Shown here: piece after piece, positions 1-5,676 of the stretch
Position numbering within the stretch: the first letter of the stretch is position 1
How the letters are laid out: each line of letters starts with the position of its first letter
Assembly (NCBI GenBank): GCA_039026555.1
Contig: JBCCMB010000114.1
Span: forward strand, 1 to 9,331
Origin: JBCCMB01 sp039026555
GTDB lineage: Bacteria > Pseudomonadota > Alphaproteobacteria > Caulobacterales > Hyphomonadaceae
Length of the DNA: 9,331 bases
Reading direction: 5' to 3'
The notes under the pieces: generated by a model
Database searches by the model: none
Told to the model about the DNA's origin: nothing
Seen by the model: the letters and a program-made list of their open reading frames with translations, nothing else
Made by a program: the position numbers and the translations under genes

Positions 1-747
1 CCTTGGCGACGATACATTGAGGGCCAGGAAGTCTCAGGCGACACCTTGCTCGAAACCTCGACGGGCGCGCCGCTTCTCCTACTCGATCGGGTCGGCGACG
101 GGCGTGTGGCGGAATTAATGTCCGACCAAATCTGGCTATGGGCGCGGGGTCACCAAAATGGCGGTCCTTATGGCGAACTGATCCGACGTTTGGCGCATTG
201 GCTGATGAAAGAGCCAGAACTGGAGGAAGAAAGGCTAAGTCTCACGGCGGAAGGCGGAGACATCAAGGCCGAGCTGCGGTCGCTAAACGATGATCCCTCG
301 CCTCTCACGCTCGCCGACCCAGAAGGAGCGCGCGTATCTGCGGAGTGGACGCAAACTGCGCCGGGCGAGTTTGAAGCAAGCCTCCCCGCACCGCTCTTAG
401 GGCTCTATGCCGGGGAAGCGGGAGGCGTCAGCGCGATCGCGCTCAACGGCCCCGCCAACCCCCGCGAATACATCGATCTGCGCGCGTCCGCAGAGGTTCT
501 ACAGCCGATAATCGATGCTGCGGATGGCGGCGTTTTTCGTTTGGGCGAAGCGAACGACGTCACTCTTCCCGACATCCGCCGGATCGGCGCGCGCGCGGAC
601 GCTTCCGGCGCATCTTGGGCAGGACTGAAACGACGCAACGCCTATGCGGTGAGATCGTCTGAGAGCCGGCCGCTCCTTCCGGGCGTATTGGGCATGGCGT
701 TGGCGATTGTCTTTATGATGCTTGCCTGGCGGCGCGAGGGGAGATGA
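1..747 (+). CDS. C-terminal part of a membrane-anchored COG5426-like (glutamine amidotransferase-like) protein, 5' end outside window
   Basis: The frame is open from base 1, so this is the last 248 codons of a longer protein; a TTG at 46 is only an internal codon. The stop is TGA at 745-747. The visible part starts with a segment of the type found near the end of the class-I amidotransferase-like domain in large bacterial membrane proteins: a LLLLDRVGDGRVAEL stretch, then SDQIWLWARGHQNGGPY and an acidic LEEERL linker. A beta-rich region follows and then one hydrophobic segment near the C-terminus (LLPGVLGMALAIVFMMLAW), ended by a positively charged RREGR tail. From memory, such proteins sit with MoxR, DUF58 and DUF4159 genes in the so-called aerotolerance clusters of alphaproteobacteria; those neighbours would be to the left and cannot be checked. 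The assignment rests on the look of the C-terminal region, so the family is moderately sure and the function is not. The end overlaps the convergent acetyltransferase gene by 35 bases. Confidence 0.75.
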   Translation, partial: PWRRYIEGQEVSGDTLLETSTGAPLLLLDRVGDGRVAELMSDQIWLWARGHQNGGPYGELIRRLAHWLMKEPELEEERLSLTAEGGDIKAELRSLNDDPSPLTLADPEGARVSAEWTQTAPGEFEASLPAPLLGLYAGEAGGVSAIALNGPANPREYIDLRASAEVLQPIIDAADGGVFRLGEANDVTLPDIRRIGARADASGASWAGLKRRNAYAVRSSESRPLLPGVLGMALAIVFMMLAWRREGR

Positions 748-1231
748 GGGAGACGCCTGGGCTCATCTCGCCAATGAGGGGCGATGCGGTGTTGAGCGGC
801 CGAACGAGCAGCCGTCCGCTGGCGACTGGACCGGGCGGGATAAGCGCTGGATCCGCCGCGGCGAAACCAGCGCGCCCAAAATAAGGCGCATCGCCGATCA
901 GCACGGCGTGGGTCCATCCTTCAAGCGTCGCGGCCTCGCAAACCGCATTTAGCAGGCTCAATCCTAACGCGTCTCCCCGCCACGCATGGCGAACTGCGAC
1001 CGGGCCGACAAACGCGGCTGCCGCCCGACCATCGACCGCGAGCGACCACGCCCGCGCGGCGCCCGCCAAACTGTCCTTTTGAAACGCGACAAACGAACAC
1101 GCCGCCAGCTTCAGCGCGCCTTCGCGTAGGCGTTCCGCTGTCTTTGCAAACCGGCCCGGGCCGAAGCATTCATTATAAAGCGCGTCCACCTCACTTTGGA
1201 GGTCGGGGGATTCAAGATCGAGAAAGGGCAT
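713..1231 (-). CDS. GNAT family N-acetyltransferase, YhbS-like
   Basis: A 172-residue cytosolic acetyltransferase predicted to move the acetyl group of acetyl-CoA to an unknown amine. The GNAT core is visible. Motif A spans about residues 75-92 (FVGPVAV then WRGDALGLSLL), where R85-G86 to G90 would form the pyrophosphate-binding turn. A GDAPYFGRAGF block at 113-123 is typical of COG3153/YhbS proteins, which usually read GDPAYYxRFGF. The turn is a little degenerate compared with the usual QGxGIG form. The start is the ATG at 1229-1231; no good ribosome binding site precedes it, but no better start is seen. The last 20 or so residues (from SPLIGEM on) form an extension beyond the GNAT fold, and its end is encoded antisense to the neighbouring gene, with TAA at 713-715. 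A promoter candidate lies about 115 bases upstream. The substrate cannot be told from sequence. Confidence 0.85.
   Translation of the reverse strand: MPFLDLESPDLQSEVDALYNECFGPGRFAKTAERLREGALKLAACSFVAFQKDSLAGAARAWSLAVDGRAAAAFVGPVAVRHAWRGDALGLSLLNAVCEAATLEGWTHAVLIGDAPYFGRAGFAAADPALIPPGPVASGRLLVRPLNTASPLIGEMSPGVSLISPRAARQAS
741..769. repeat. Inverted repeat at the convergent gene ends, possible two-way terminator
   Basis: GAGATGAG (741-748) is the exact reverse complement of CTCATCTC (762-769), with 13 bases between them. The repeat lies on the stop codon of the left gene and inside the last codons of the opposing acetyltransferase gene, where a shared terminator would be expected. No T-run follows on either strand. 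About three or four perfect 8-base repeats of this spacing are expected by chance in a window this size, so only the position argues for function. Confidence 0.25.
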
Positions 1232-1352
1232 AAGGAGCCAGGCCTGCGAAACAAACGGGAACGAGACTAAGGCCCGCGCAGAAACTCGCGAGGCCGATTA
1301 GGTGCGTCGTCGCACGCGTCGGAGGCGTTTTGCAGTTGTCATCGGCGATGCG

Positions 1353-1379
1353 GTTAAACCGCCAAGGCTCGGATGTCAA
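1353..1379 (-). promoter_or_regulatory. Promoter candidate for the GNAT gene, with an overlapping palindrome
   Basis: On the minus strand TTGACA (1379-1374) is followed after 13 bases by GGTTTAAC (1360-1353). This matches six of eight positions of the Caulobacter-type -10 element GCTANAWC at a permitted spacing from TTGACGS. The -10 lies inside a perfect 13-base palindrome, GCGGTTTAACCGC (1350-1362), which could be an operator. A start near 1345 would give a leader of about 115 bases. That leader contains a short perfect hairpin, GTGCG-TCGT-CGCAC, at 1302-1315. The match is to a consensus recalled from Caulobacter, and the lineage itself is an inference. Confidence 0.35.
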
Positions 1380-1417
1380 AAGGAATTATAGCGCCGCTAA
1401 GCGGCTTTGAGCGGCGC
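1380..1417 (-). terminator. Possible terminator of the response-regulator gene
   Basis: GCGCCGCT (1391-1398) and AGCGGCGC (1410-1417) are perfect 8-base inverted arms around an 11-base loop. They overlap the TAG stop at 1397-1399. On the minus strand the stem is followed by TATAATTCCTTTT, which is T-rich but interrupted. A GC-rich stem followed by a T-rich tail at a gene end fits an intrinsic terminator of weak quality. Confidence 0.35.
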
Positions 1418-2200
1418 AATGCCTTTCAGATTGGCCCGAACACCCGCCGCCGAGCGGACTGCGTTCCGGATCTGCGACGCGTTAAAAGGCTTAGGCAGGC
1501 ATTTGTCCGCGCCGATTTTCTCCGCCTCGGAGAGCGCCGCGTCAAACTTGATTTCTTGGCCCAAGCCCGCGGAAATCGCAACGACGCCGACCTTAGGCCA
1601 CACATCGCGGACGATTTGAATGCCTTGAATGCCGTCCGTGCCGGGCATGAAAATATCCATGACGACGGTGTCGACATCCGAATAGCCAAGCCGCTCGACA
1701 GCTTCCGAGACGCTCTCCGCCGTCGAGACGCGGCATTCCGCATCGCGCAGGTCTCTGGCGACCATTTTGCGTTGAGTGCGGCTATCATCGACAACTAAAA
1801 CATGCATCCGGCGCGTTTGCGTTTCCAACATCATGCGCGTGTCGGTCAGCAGATCCGCAACCTCTTGTTCCGAGAACGGCTTCTTCAGCGCAAACTGAGC
1901 GCCGGCCGTCCGCGCATAATGCAATTCTTCCGTCGGATCCCAATCGCCGGCGGTCATTGCGGCGACGACCGCCTCCGGACGCGCTTCGCGAAAATAGCTA
2001 ATGTATTGGACGCTGTTTTCCTTGCCCAAAGTCAGATCGACCAACATCAGATCGAAATACTCGCTTTGAACGAATTTCAGCGCCTGATCGCCCGTTTTAG
2101 CAAGCGTGGGTTTACCGCCTTGGCGCTCAATCATCTTGGAGATGACATTCGCCTGGGTCGGGCTGTCTTCAACCAACAAAACGCGAAGTTGTTCTCTCAA
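1397..2200 (-). CDS. Response regulator made of two receiver (REC) domains, no output domain
   Basis: A 267-residue soluble signalling protein with two CheY-like receiver domains in tandem. REC1 (about residues 5-122) has the acidic pair E11-D12, the phospho-acceptor D55 (LMLVDL), T83 and K107-P108. REC2 (about 132-252) has D138-D139, D182 (VVMDIFMPGTDG), S210 and K237-P238. All residues needed for phosphorylation are therefore present in both domains. A short tail ends in APLKAA, and there is no DNA-binding, GGDEF or enzymatic domain, so output must go through a partner protein. The start chosen is TTG at 2198-2200 because GGGAGGGG lies six bases upstream. A further in-frame TTG at 2231-2233 would add 11 residues but lacks a binding site. 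No histidine kinase is adjacent, so it is an orphan in this window. PleD-like REC-REC proteins carry a GGDEF domain that is absent here. The partners and the process controlled are unknown. Confidence 0.9.
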   Translation of the reverse strand: MREQLRVLLVEDSPTQANVISKMIERQGGKPTLAKTGDQALKFVQSEYFDLMLVDLTLGKENSVQYISYFREARPEAVVAAMTAGDWDPTEELHYARTAGAQFALKKPFSEQEVADLLTDTRMMLETQTRRMHVLVVDDSRTQRKMVARDLRDAECRVSTAESVSEAVERLGYSDVDTVVMDIFMPGTDGIQGIQIVRDVWPKVGVVAISAGLGQEIKFDAALSEAEKIGADKCLPKPFNASQIRNAVRSAAGVRANLKGIAPLKAA

Positions 2201-2206
2201 AGCGGT

Positions 2207-2214
2207 CCCCTCCC
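2207..2214 (-). promoter_or_regulatory. Ribosome binding site fixing the TTG start of the REC-REC gene
   Basis: On the minus strand GGGAGGGG precedes the TTG at 2198-2200 by six bases. It is the only strong Shine-Dalgarno match near the 5' end and favours this start over the upstream TTG at 2231-2233. Confidence 0.6.
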
Positions 2215-2311
2215 AATAGCGTCCTTCCCTCAATCTAGACCCTAACGCTGAAACTCTGCGATACGGTTAATCGAAAGATACGAGGATCACGCCGGCTCTG
2301 TTTTGTCGGTC

Positions 2312-4105
2312 CTAGACGCGGACGCTCTGCGCGGAGAATTGTGCAAATAAATCCGCGTTCATGAGCTTAAACTCGCCGTTTTCGAGATCGTTGTAGTAGA
2401 TCTCATCCTCAGTCTGAGCCGGATCAAAGCCTTCCTTCACCAATTCCACCTTGCGGTATTTGAACGTGCCGGTGGTGTCTTCGGACCGCTGGATGCGTAA
2501 GAAGAGCGGCCGCGCATAGCTGGGTAATTCGCGCTGCAAATGCGCGTGCAATCCAGGCAGATCCAACTCGCCGGCGACAGTGACCGCCGCCATCCCGGCG
2601 CGCCCATCGCTTCCGGGCACTTCGACGCCGTAGACATTGGCGTGCGCGATCTGGTCAAACGCGCCGACCACATCGCCCACTTCATTGGTGGAGACATTTT
2701 CCGACTTCCAACGGAAGGTGTCGCCAATCCGATCGATGAAATAGAAATAGCCGTGCTTGTCGCGCTTCATTAGATCGCCGGTGCGGAACCAACGATCCCC
2801 TTCCGCGAAAGCGTCGCTTAAGACTTTTTTCTTGGTCTGCTCAGCGTCTTTGTAACCTTCAAACCGCGCGCGCATCACATCGCTTTTGATCTCGCCGACG
2901 ACTTCGCCGACTTCGTCGAAATCGGCCTCGATACACCATCCATTTTCGTCGCGAATGGGTTCTTCGGCGACGGTGTCGAATTTGACGATTTTGATCGGGA
3001 ATTGCTTCTTCAAAATAGGCGGGATACGTCCCACCGCGCCAATCATTCCGTCGACATTGACGAAAGAGACATTGCCCTCGGTCGACCCATAAAACTCAAC
3101 GAGCTGTTTGACGCCGGTCCGCTCGACAAACTCTGTCCAGACATCGGCGCGCAAGCCATTGCCGAAACCTTTGACGACCGAATGATCGCGTTCTTCCGGG
3201 CCGGGCTGATTGTTCATGAGATAGCGACCCAATTCGCCGATATAGACGATCATGTTGGCGCCCGTCGCTTTGGCTTCCGGCCAAAATTGCGTCGCGGAGA
3301 ATTTCCGCCGCAGGATGATCGCCGCGCCCGTATTCATCGCGCAGCCGACGCCGCACAAACCGCCCGTGCTGTGATAAAGCGGCAGCGTCAGATAAATGCG
3401 GTCGGACGACACCACATCACACGTCGGAATGAAGCTGCGCATCATGCCTTGGCCGCGCGCATGCGTGATCCTCGCCGCTTTCGGCAAGCCTGTCGTTCCC
3501 GAGGTGTAGACGTAAAGCGCGACTTCGCCGGCCTTAATCCCGGCGCGATGCGATCGATCCGGCCGAACGTCCGATTGCGAGGCCAGAACCGCCCCCATAT
3601 CCAATGCGCCCTGCACCGGCTCGCCTAACGTCCATACCTGAAGCGCGTCCGGAAAACTATCGCGCGCGGTGTGCATAAGTTCGGCTTGGTCGGAATTCAT
3701 CACCAGAACCGATGCATCCGCGACGTTCACACAATGCGCGAGCCCAGCGCCGGATAGGTTGGAGTTGATCAGCGCCGTCTTCACGCCGATCTTCGTCATG
3801 CCAAACCAGAACGCGACATAATCAGGGCGGTTCGTCATAAACAGCGCCGCGCAATCACCCGGCTTGAGACCCGAGGCGAGCCCCCAATTGGCGAATTTAT
3901 TCGCGCGCGCTTCAAACGCGCGATAACTGATCTCCTCGCCTTCAAACCAAAAGGCGAGATTATCCGGATAAGCGTCGACCGTCCGCTCGAAATCATCCGC
4001 GATTAGATTTTCGCTCTCCGGAGAGATGTCCGAAATTAAATTGGACAAGCGCTTTAAGCGGGTGATGTATTTGTAATCGCTTACCAGGCGGGCGAAAAGC
4101 CCCAT
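2312..4105 (-). CDS. FATP-type long-chain acyl-CoA synthetase
   Basis: A 597-residue ANL-superfamily enzyme that activates fatty acids with ATP to acyl-AMP and then to acyl-CoA, feeding beta-oxidation or lipid synthesis. Visible motifs, in order: the P-loop YTSGTTGLPK at 200-209; LPLYHSTGG at 241-249; the adenine-binding FYGSTEGN at 338-345; TGDL at 442-445; the hinge region DRIGDTFRWKSENVST at 458-473; and the C-terminal TGTFKYRK with the likely catalytic lysine K549. The FRWKSENVST and TGTFKYRK forms are characteristic of the FATP/very-long-chain group (SLC27-like), not of classical FadD. The length is normal for that group. No signal peptide or clear membrane segment is seen, so membrane association would be peripheral. 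The ATG start has GGAGGA five bases upstream (4111-4116). The gene stands alone between the REC-REC gene and the membrane-protein gene and may have its own promoter at 4159-4187. Chain-length preference cannot be predicted. Confidence 0.93.
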   Translation of the reverse strand: MGLFARLVSDYKYITRLKRLSNLISDISPESENLIADDFERTVDAYPDNLAFWFEGEEISYRAFEARANKFANWGLASGLKPGDCAALFMTNRPDYVAFWFGMTKIGVKTALINSNLSGAGLAHCVNVADASVLVMNSDQAELMHTARDSFPDALQVWTLGEPVQGALDMGAVLASQSDVRPDRSHRAGIKAGEVALYVYTSGTTGLPKAARITHARGQGMMRSFIPTCDVVSSDRIYLTLPLYHSTGGLCGVGCAMNTGAAIILRRKFSATQFWPEAKATGANMIVYIGELGRYLMNNQPGPEERDHSVVKGFGNGLRADVWTEFVERTGVKQLVEFYGSTEGNVSFVNVDGMIGAVGRIPPILKKQFPIKIVKFDTVAEEPIRDENGWCIEADFDEVGEVVGEIKSDVMRARFEGYKDAEQTKKKVLSDAFAEGDRWFRTGDLMKRDKHGYFYFIDRIGDTFRWKSENVSTNEVGDVVGAFDQIAHANVYGVEVPGSDGRAGMAAVTVAGELDLPGLHAHLQRELPSYARPLFLRIQRSEDTTGTFKYRKVELVKEGFDPAQTEDEIYYNDLENGEFKLMNADLFAQFSAQSVRV

Positions 4106-4158
4106 ATGTATCCTCCGAAAACAACCGACTGATCGTCGTTTTATTGTGTTTGCTCGCT

Positions 4159-4187
4159 AGCCATAGACAAAGGTGACGCTGCGTCAA
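4159..4187 (-). promoter_or_regulatory. Weak promoter candidate for the acyl-CoA synthetase gene
   Basis: On the minus strand a full TTGACGC (4187-4181) matches the alphaproteobacterial -35 consensus. Fourteen bases later comes CTATGGCT (4166-4159), a poor -10. A start near 4152 would give a leader of about 46 bases ending in the strong GGAGGA site. The -35 lies inside the palindrome TGACGCTGCGTCA at 4174-4186, so a bound repressor could block it. Confidence 0.3.
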
Positions 4188-4200
4188 TAAACGCCTTTGT
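4167..4200. repeat. Nested palindrome between the membrane-protein and acyl-CoA synthetase genes
   Basis: Outer arms ACAAAGG (4167-4173) and CCTTTGT (4194-4200) are perfect reverse complements. Inside them lies a perfect 13-base palindrome, TGACGCTGCGTCA (4174-4186). The inner element touches the left arm but is seven bases from the right arm, so the whole is a bulged hairpin. It begins seven bases after the TAG stop of the upstream membrane-protein gene and covers the -35 of the downstream promoter candidate. It could be a terminator without a T-run, an operator, or both. Confidence 0.4.
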
Positions 4201-4207
4201 GAGCATG

Positions 4208-5560
4208 CTATATCGCTATCCGCGCGCCGGACTCCAGCGTGCGGTTTATTGCGGCGAGCATAGCGTCCCGAAACCCGTCGCGATCGGACATGTCTCCTAG
4301 TTTGTCATAGACATAGAGATTGGCGTTTTGCGCCGCCCGAAACCCGCTCATAGCCGCCCTCGCCGCCGCCTCTCTGTCATTGCGGACCGTCAAGACGGCG
4401 CGTTCAAAAAAGCCGAGCCGGTCCAAACGTTCCAGCTCCCATTGCGTGCCTTGGGTGACGTTCGACAAATCGACCACCATCACGTCGGCCGAATTCATCA
4501 GTAGGGACACGACAAGCTTCCACCAATCATCATCGGTGCGGACAATAAAGGCTTCCTTGGACGTCATTGCGACTTCCATGTTCAGCGCCATTCGATCGCG
4601 AAGCCGCTTCGCCAAATTCCGGTAATCGCGCGCATTGCCGACAAAGGCGGCGCCATGTTTCGACCGATTGAATTGCCGCAGGATTAATCGCAGCGGCAGC
4701 CAGATGAAAATCAATGCTAGGCTCAAGAAATTCGTCGGGATGAGATATGCGAGCCAGGCGAAGCGCGCGCGTCGAATATGCTTGTCGGACAAGGTGACGA
4801 TATGGCCGAAGGGACGCAATTCATCTGTGATCACATGCTCCATGCTTTTGGCCAGCTCTTTGTCGTTGAATTTGCGTAATAAGAGCAGACGCGCCGGTTG
4901 ACGGCGAAGCGCGCTCGACGCCAGCCAAATCAAGGTAAACAGCACCAAGCCGGAGATCACCACCCAGGTGATCGATTGCGCGAGCGCTTGATTGCGACCC
5001 GCCGGCGTGTCGCGGACTTTGGGCAGCAGCAATTCTTCAAACAACACATCGCTGGAAAACGCGCTGGACATCTCAACGCCCGCCGCGCGTGCGGCGTCGA
5101 ATTCCTCGTCCGTCACGCCGCGTGTGCGCTGATTGTATTCCGCTTGCGTGATCAGTCCGGCTTCGAGCCCTTGTTCCAAAGCCGGCGCTTTGAGTTCTTC
5201 GGAAAACCCGACGGCGACGAAGGCGCCGATGAAACACAACAGCGCCAATACGCCCGACCATTTGCGGATTTGACGCGAGACGCCGAAAAACCGTTTGCGC
5301 AACGCGTCCATGTCAGCCGGTTTGACAAAGCCCGGCACAATGATTTCCGCCTCGTCTAAGGATCCGCCGCGTGACGCCAATAGCCGCGAGGCGTGCGCCC
5401 GACCATCCTCGCTATGATCCGGATTGATGGCGGCGGCGGCCAATTGCGGCTGGGTCAGCGCCTCTAATTTGTTGCGCGCTTGAGGCGGCAATTCGCCGTC
5501 CTGCTTCAAAAAGCTGCGCGTTCGAAACGCTTTGATGCGCGTCTTAAAGGGTGTCGTCAT
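4208..5560 (-). CDS. Membrane protein with a TIR-like domain interrupted by a membrane hairpin
   Basis: I do not recognise a named gene. From the ATG at 5558-5560 it is 450 residues; an in-frame TTG at 5584 would add eight, but neither start has a strong binding site. The layout is a basic soluble N-terminus (1-100), a membrane segment at about 102-118, a loop of about 75 acidic and polar residues (120-195), a second segment at about 197-216, then LLLLRKFNDKE (225-235) as the likely first strand of an alpha/beta domain. A long hydrophobic stretch (266-294, probably one or two membrane passes) follows LSDKHIRR, and the alpha/beta domain resumes at about 311 with DDDWW (343-347), a strand ADVMVVDLS (358-366) and GTQWELERL (371-379). 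The R-[SK]-F-x-D start, the DDW block and the WEL motif with E375 recall a widespread bacterial membrane family with a TIR/SEFIR-like fold. E375 occupies the place of the TIR catalytic glutamate by motif only. A sensing or scaffold role is possible; enzymatic activity is unproven. Confidence 0.85.
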   Translation of the reverse strand: MTTPFKTRIKAFRTRSFLKQDGELPPQARNKLEALTQPQLAAAAINPDHSEDGRAHASRLLASRGGSLDEAEIIVPGFVKPADMDALRKRFFGVSRQIRKWSGVLALLCFIGAFVAVGFSEELKAPALEQGLEAGLITQAEYNQRTRGVTDEEFDAARAAGVEMSSAFSSDVLFEELLLPKVRDTPAGRNQALAQSITWVVISGLVLFTLIWLASSALRRQPARLLLLRKFNDKELAKSMEHVITDELRPFGHIVTLSDKHIRRARFAWLAYLIPTNFLSLALIFIWLPLRLILRQFNRSKHGAAFVGNARDYRNLAKRLRDRMALNMEVAMTSKEAFIVRTDDDWWKLVVSLLMNSADVMVVDLSNVTQGTQWELERLDRLGFFERAVLTVRNDREAAARAAMSGFRAAQNANLYVYDKLGDMSDRDGFRDAMLAAINRTLESGARIAI

Positions 5561-5609
5561 CCGCAAAGCGTCCCCGCGGCGCAAACGCCGGCATTGATCC
5601 CGATCCCGC

Positions 5610-5635
5610 TTGGCATTAAGCCCGGCCGCAAAAGC
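5610..5635 (+). promoter_or_regulatory. Promoter candidate for fumC
   Basis: TTGGCAT (5610-5616), then 11 bases, then GCAAAAGC (5628-5635), which matches six of eight positions of the Caulobacter-type -10 GCTANAWC. A start near 5642 would leave a leader of about 35 bases. The region is shared with the divergent membrane-protein gene. It also holds two GGCATT copies 22 bases apart (5590 and 5612) and a tandem GATCCC (5596-5607). Confidence 0.28.
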
Positions 5636-5649
5636 ATAGCATTTTTGCG
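5627..5649. repeat. Inverted repeat in the fumC upstream region
   Basis: CGCAAAA (5627-5633) and TTTTGCG (5643-5649) are perfect 7-base arms around nine bases that contain GCAT-A-GCAT. The repeat overlaps the proposed -10 and transcription start of fumC, a place where a repressor site would act. Repeats of this size are expected by chance several times in this window. Confidence 0.3.
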
Positions 5650-5676
5650 CGTTGGCGCGAGCGATCCGGAGACGAC

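Noticed and set aside
431..438. GCGATCGC octamer resembling a HIP1 element
   Set aside because: It is a single copy inside coding sequence of a GC-rich genome. HIP1 has meaning only when highly repeated, as in cyanobacteria.
1802..2245. A 147-codon open frame on the plus strand
   Set aside because: It is antisense to REC1 of the response regulator; the product shows no family features.
2260..2282. Direct repeat GATACG at 2260-2265 and 2277-2282 upstream of the REC-REC gene
   Set aside because: Two 6-base copies 17 apart are easily chance, and no promoter elements are positioned around them.
3002..3628. A 208-codon open frame on the plus strand
   Set aside because: It lies wholly opposite the acyl-CoA synthetase gene, which has full family motifs. 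The frame's product is rich in R, H and A with no domain, as expected of antisense shadow.
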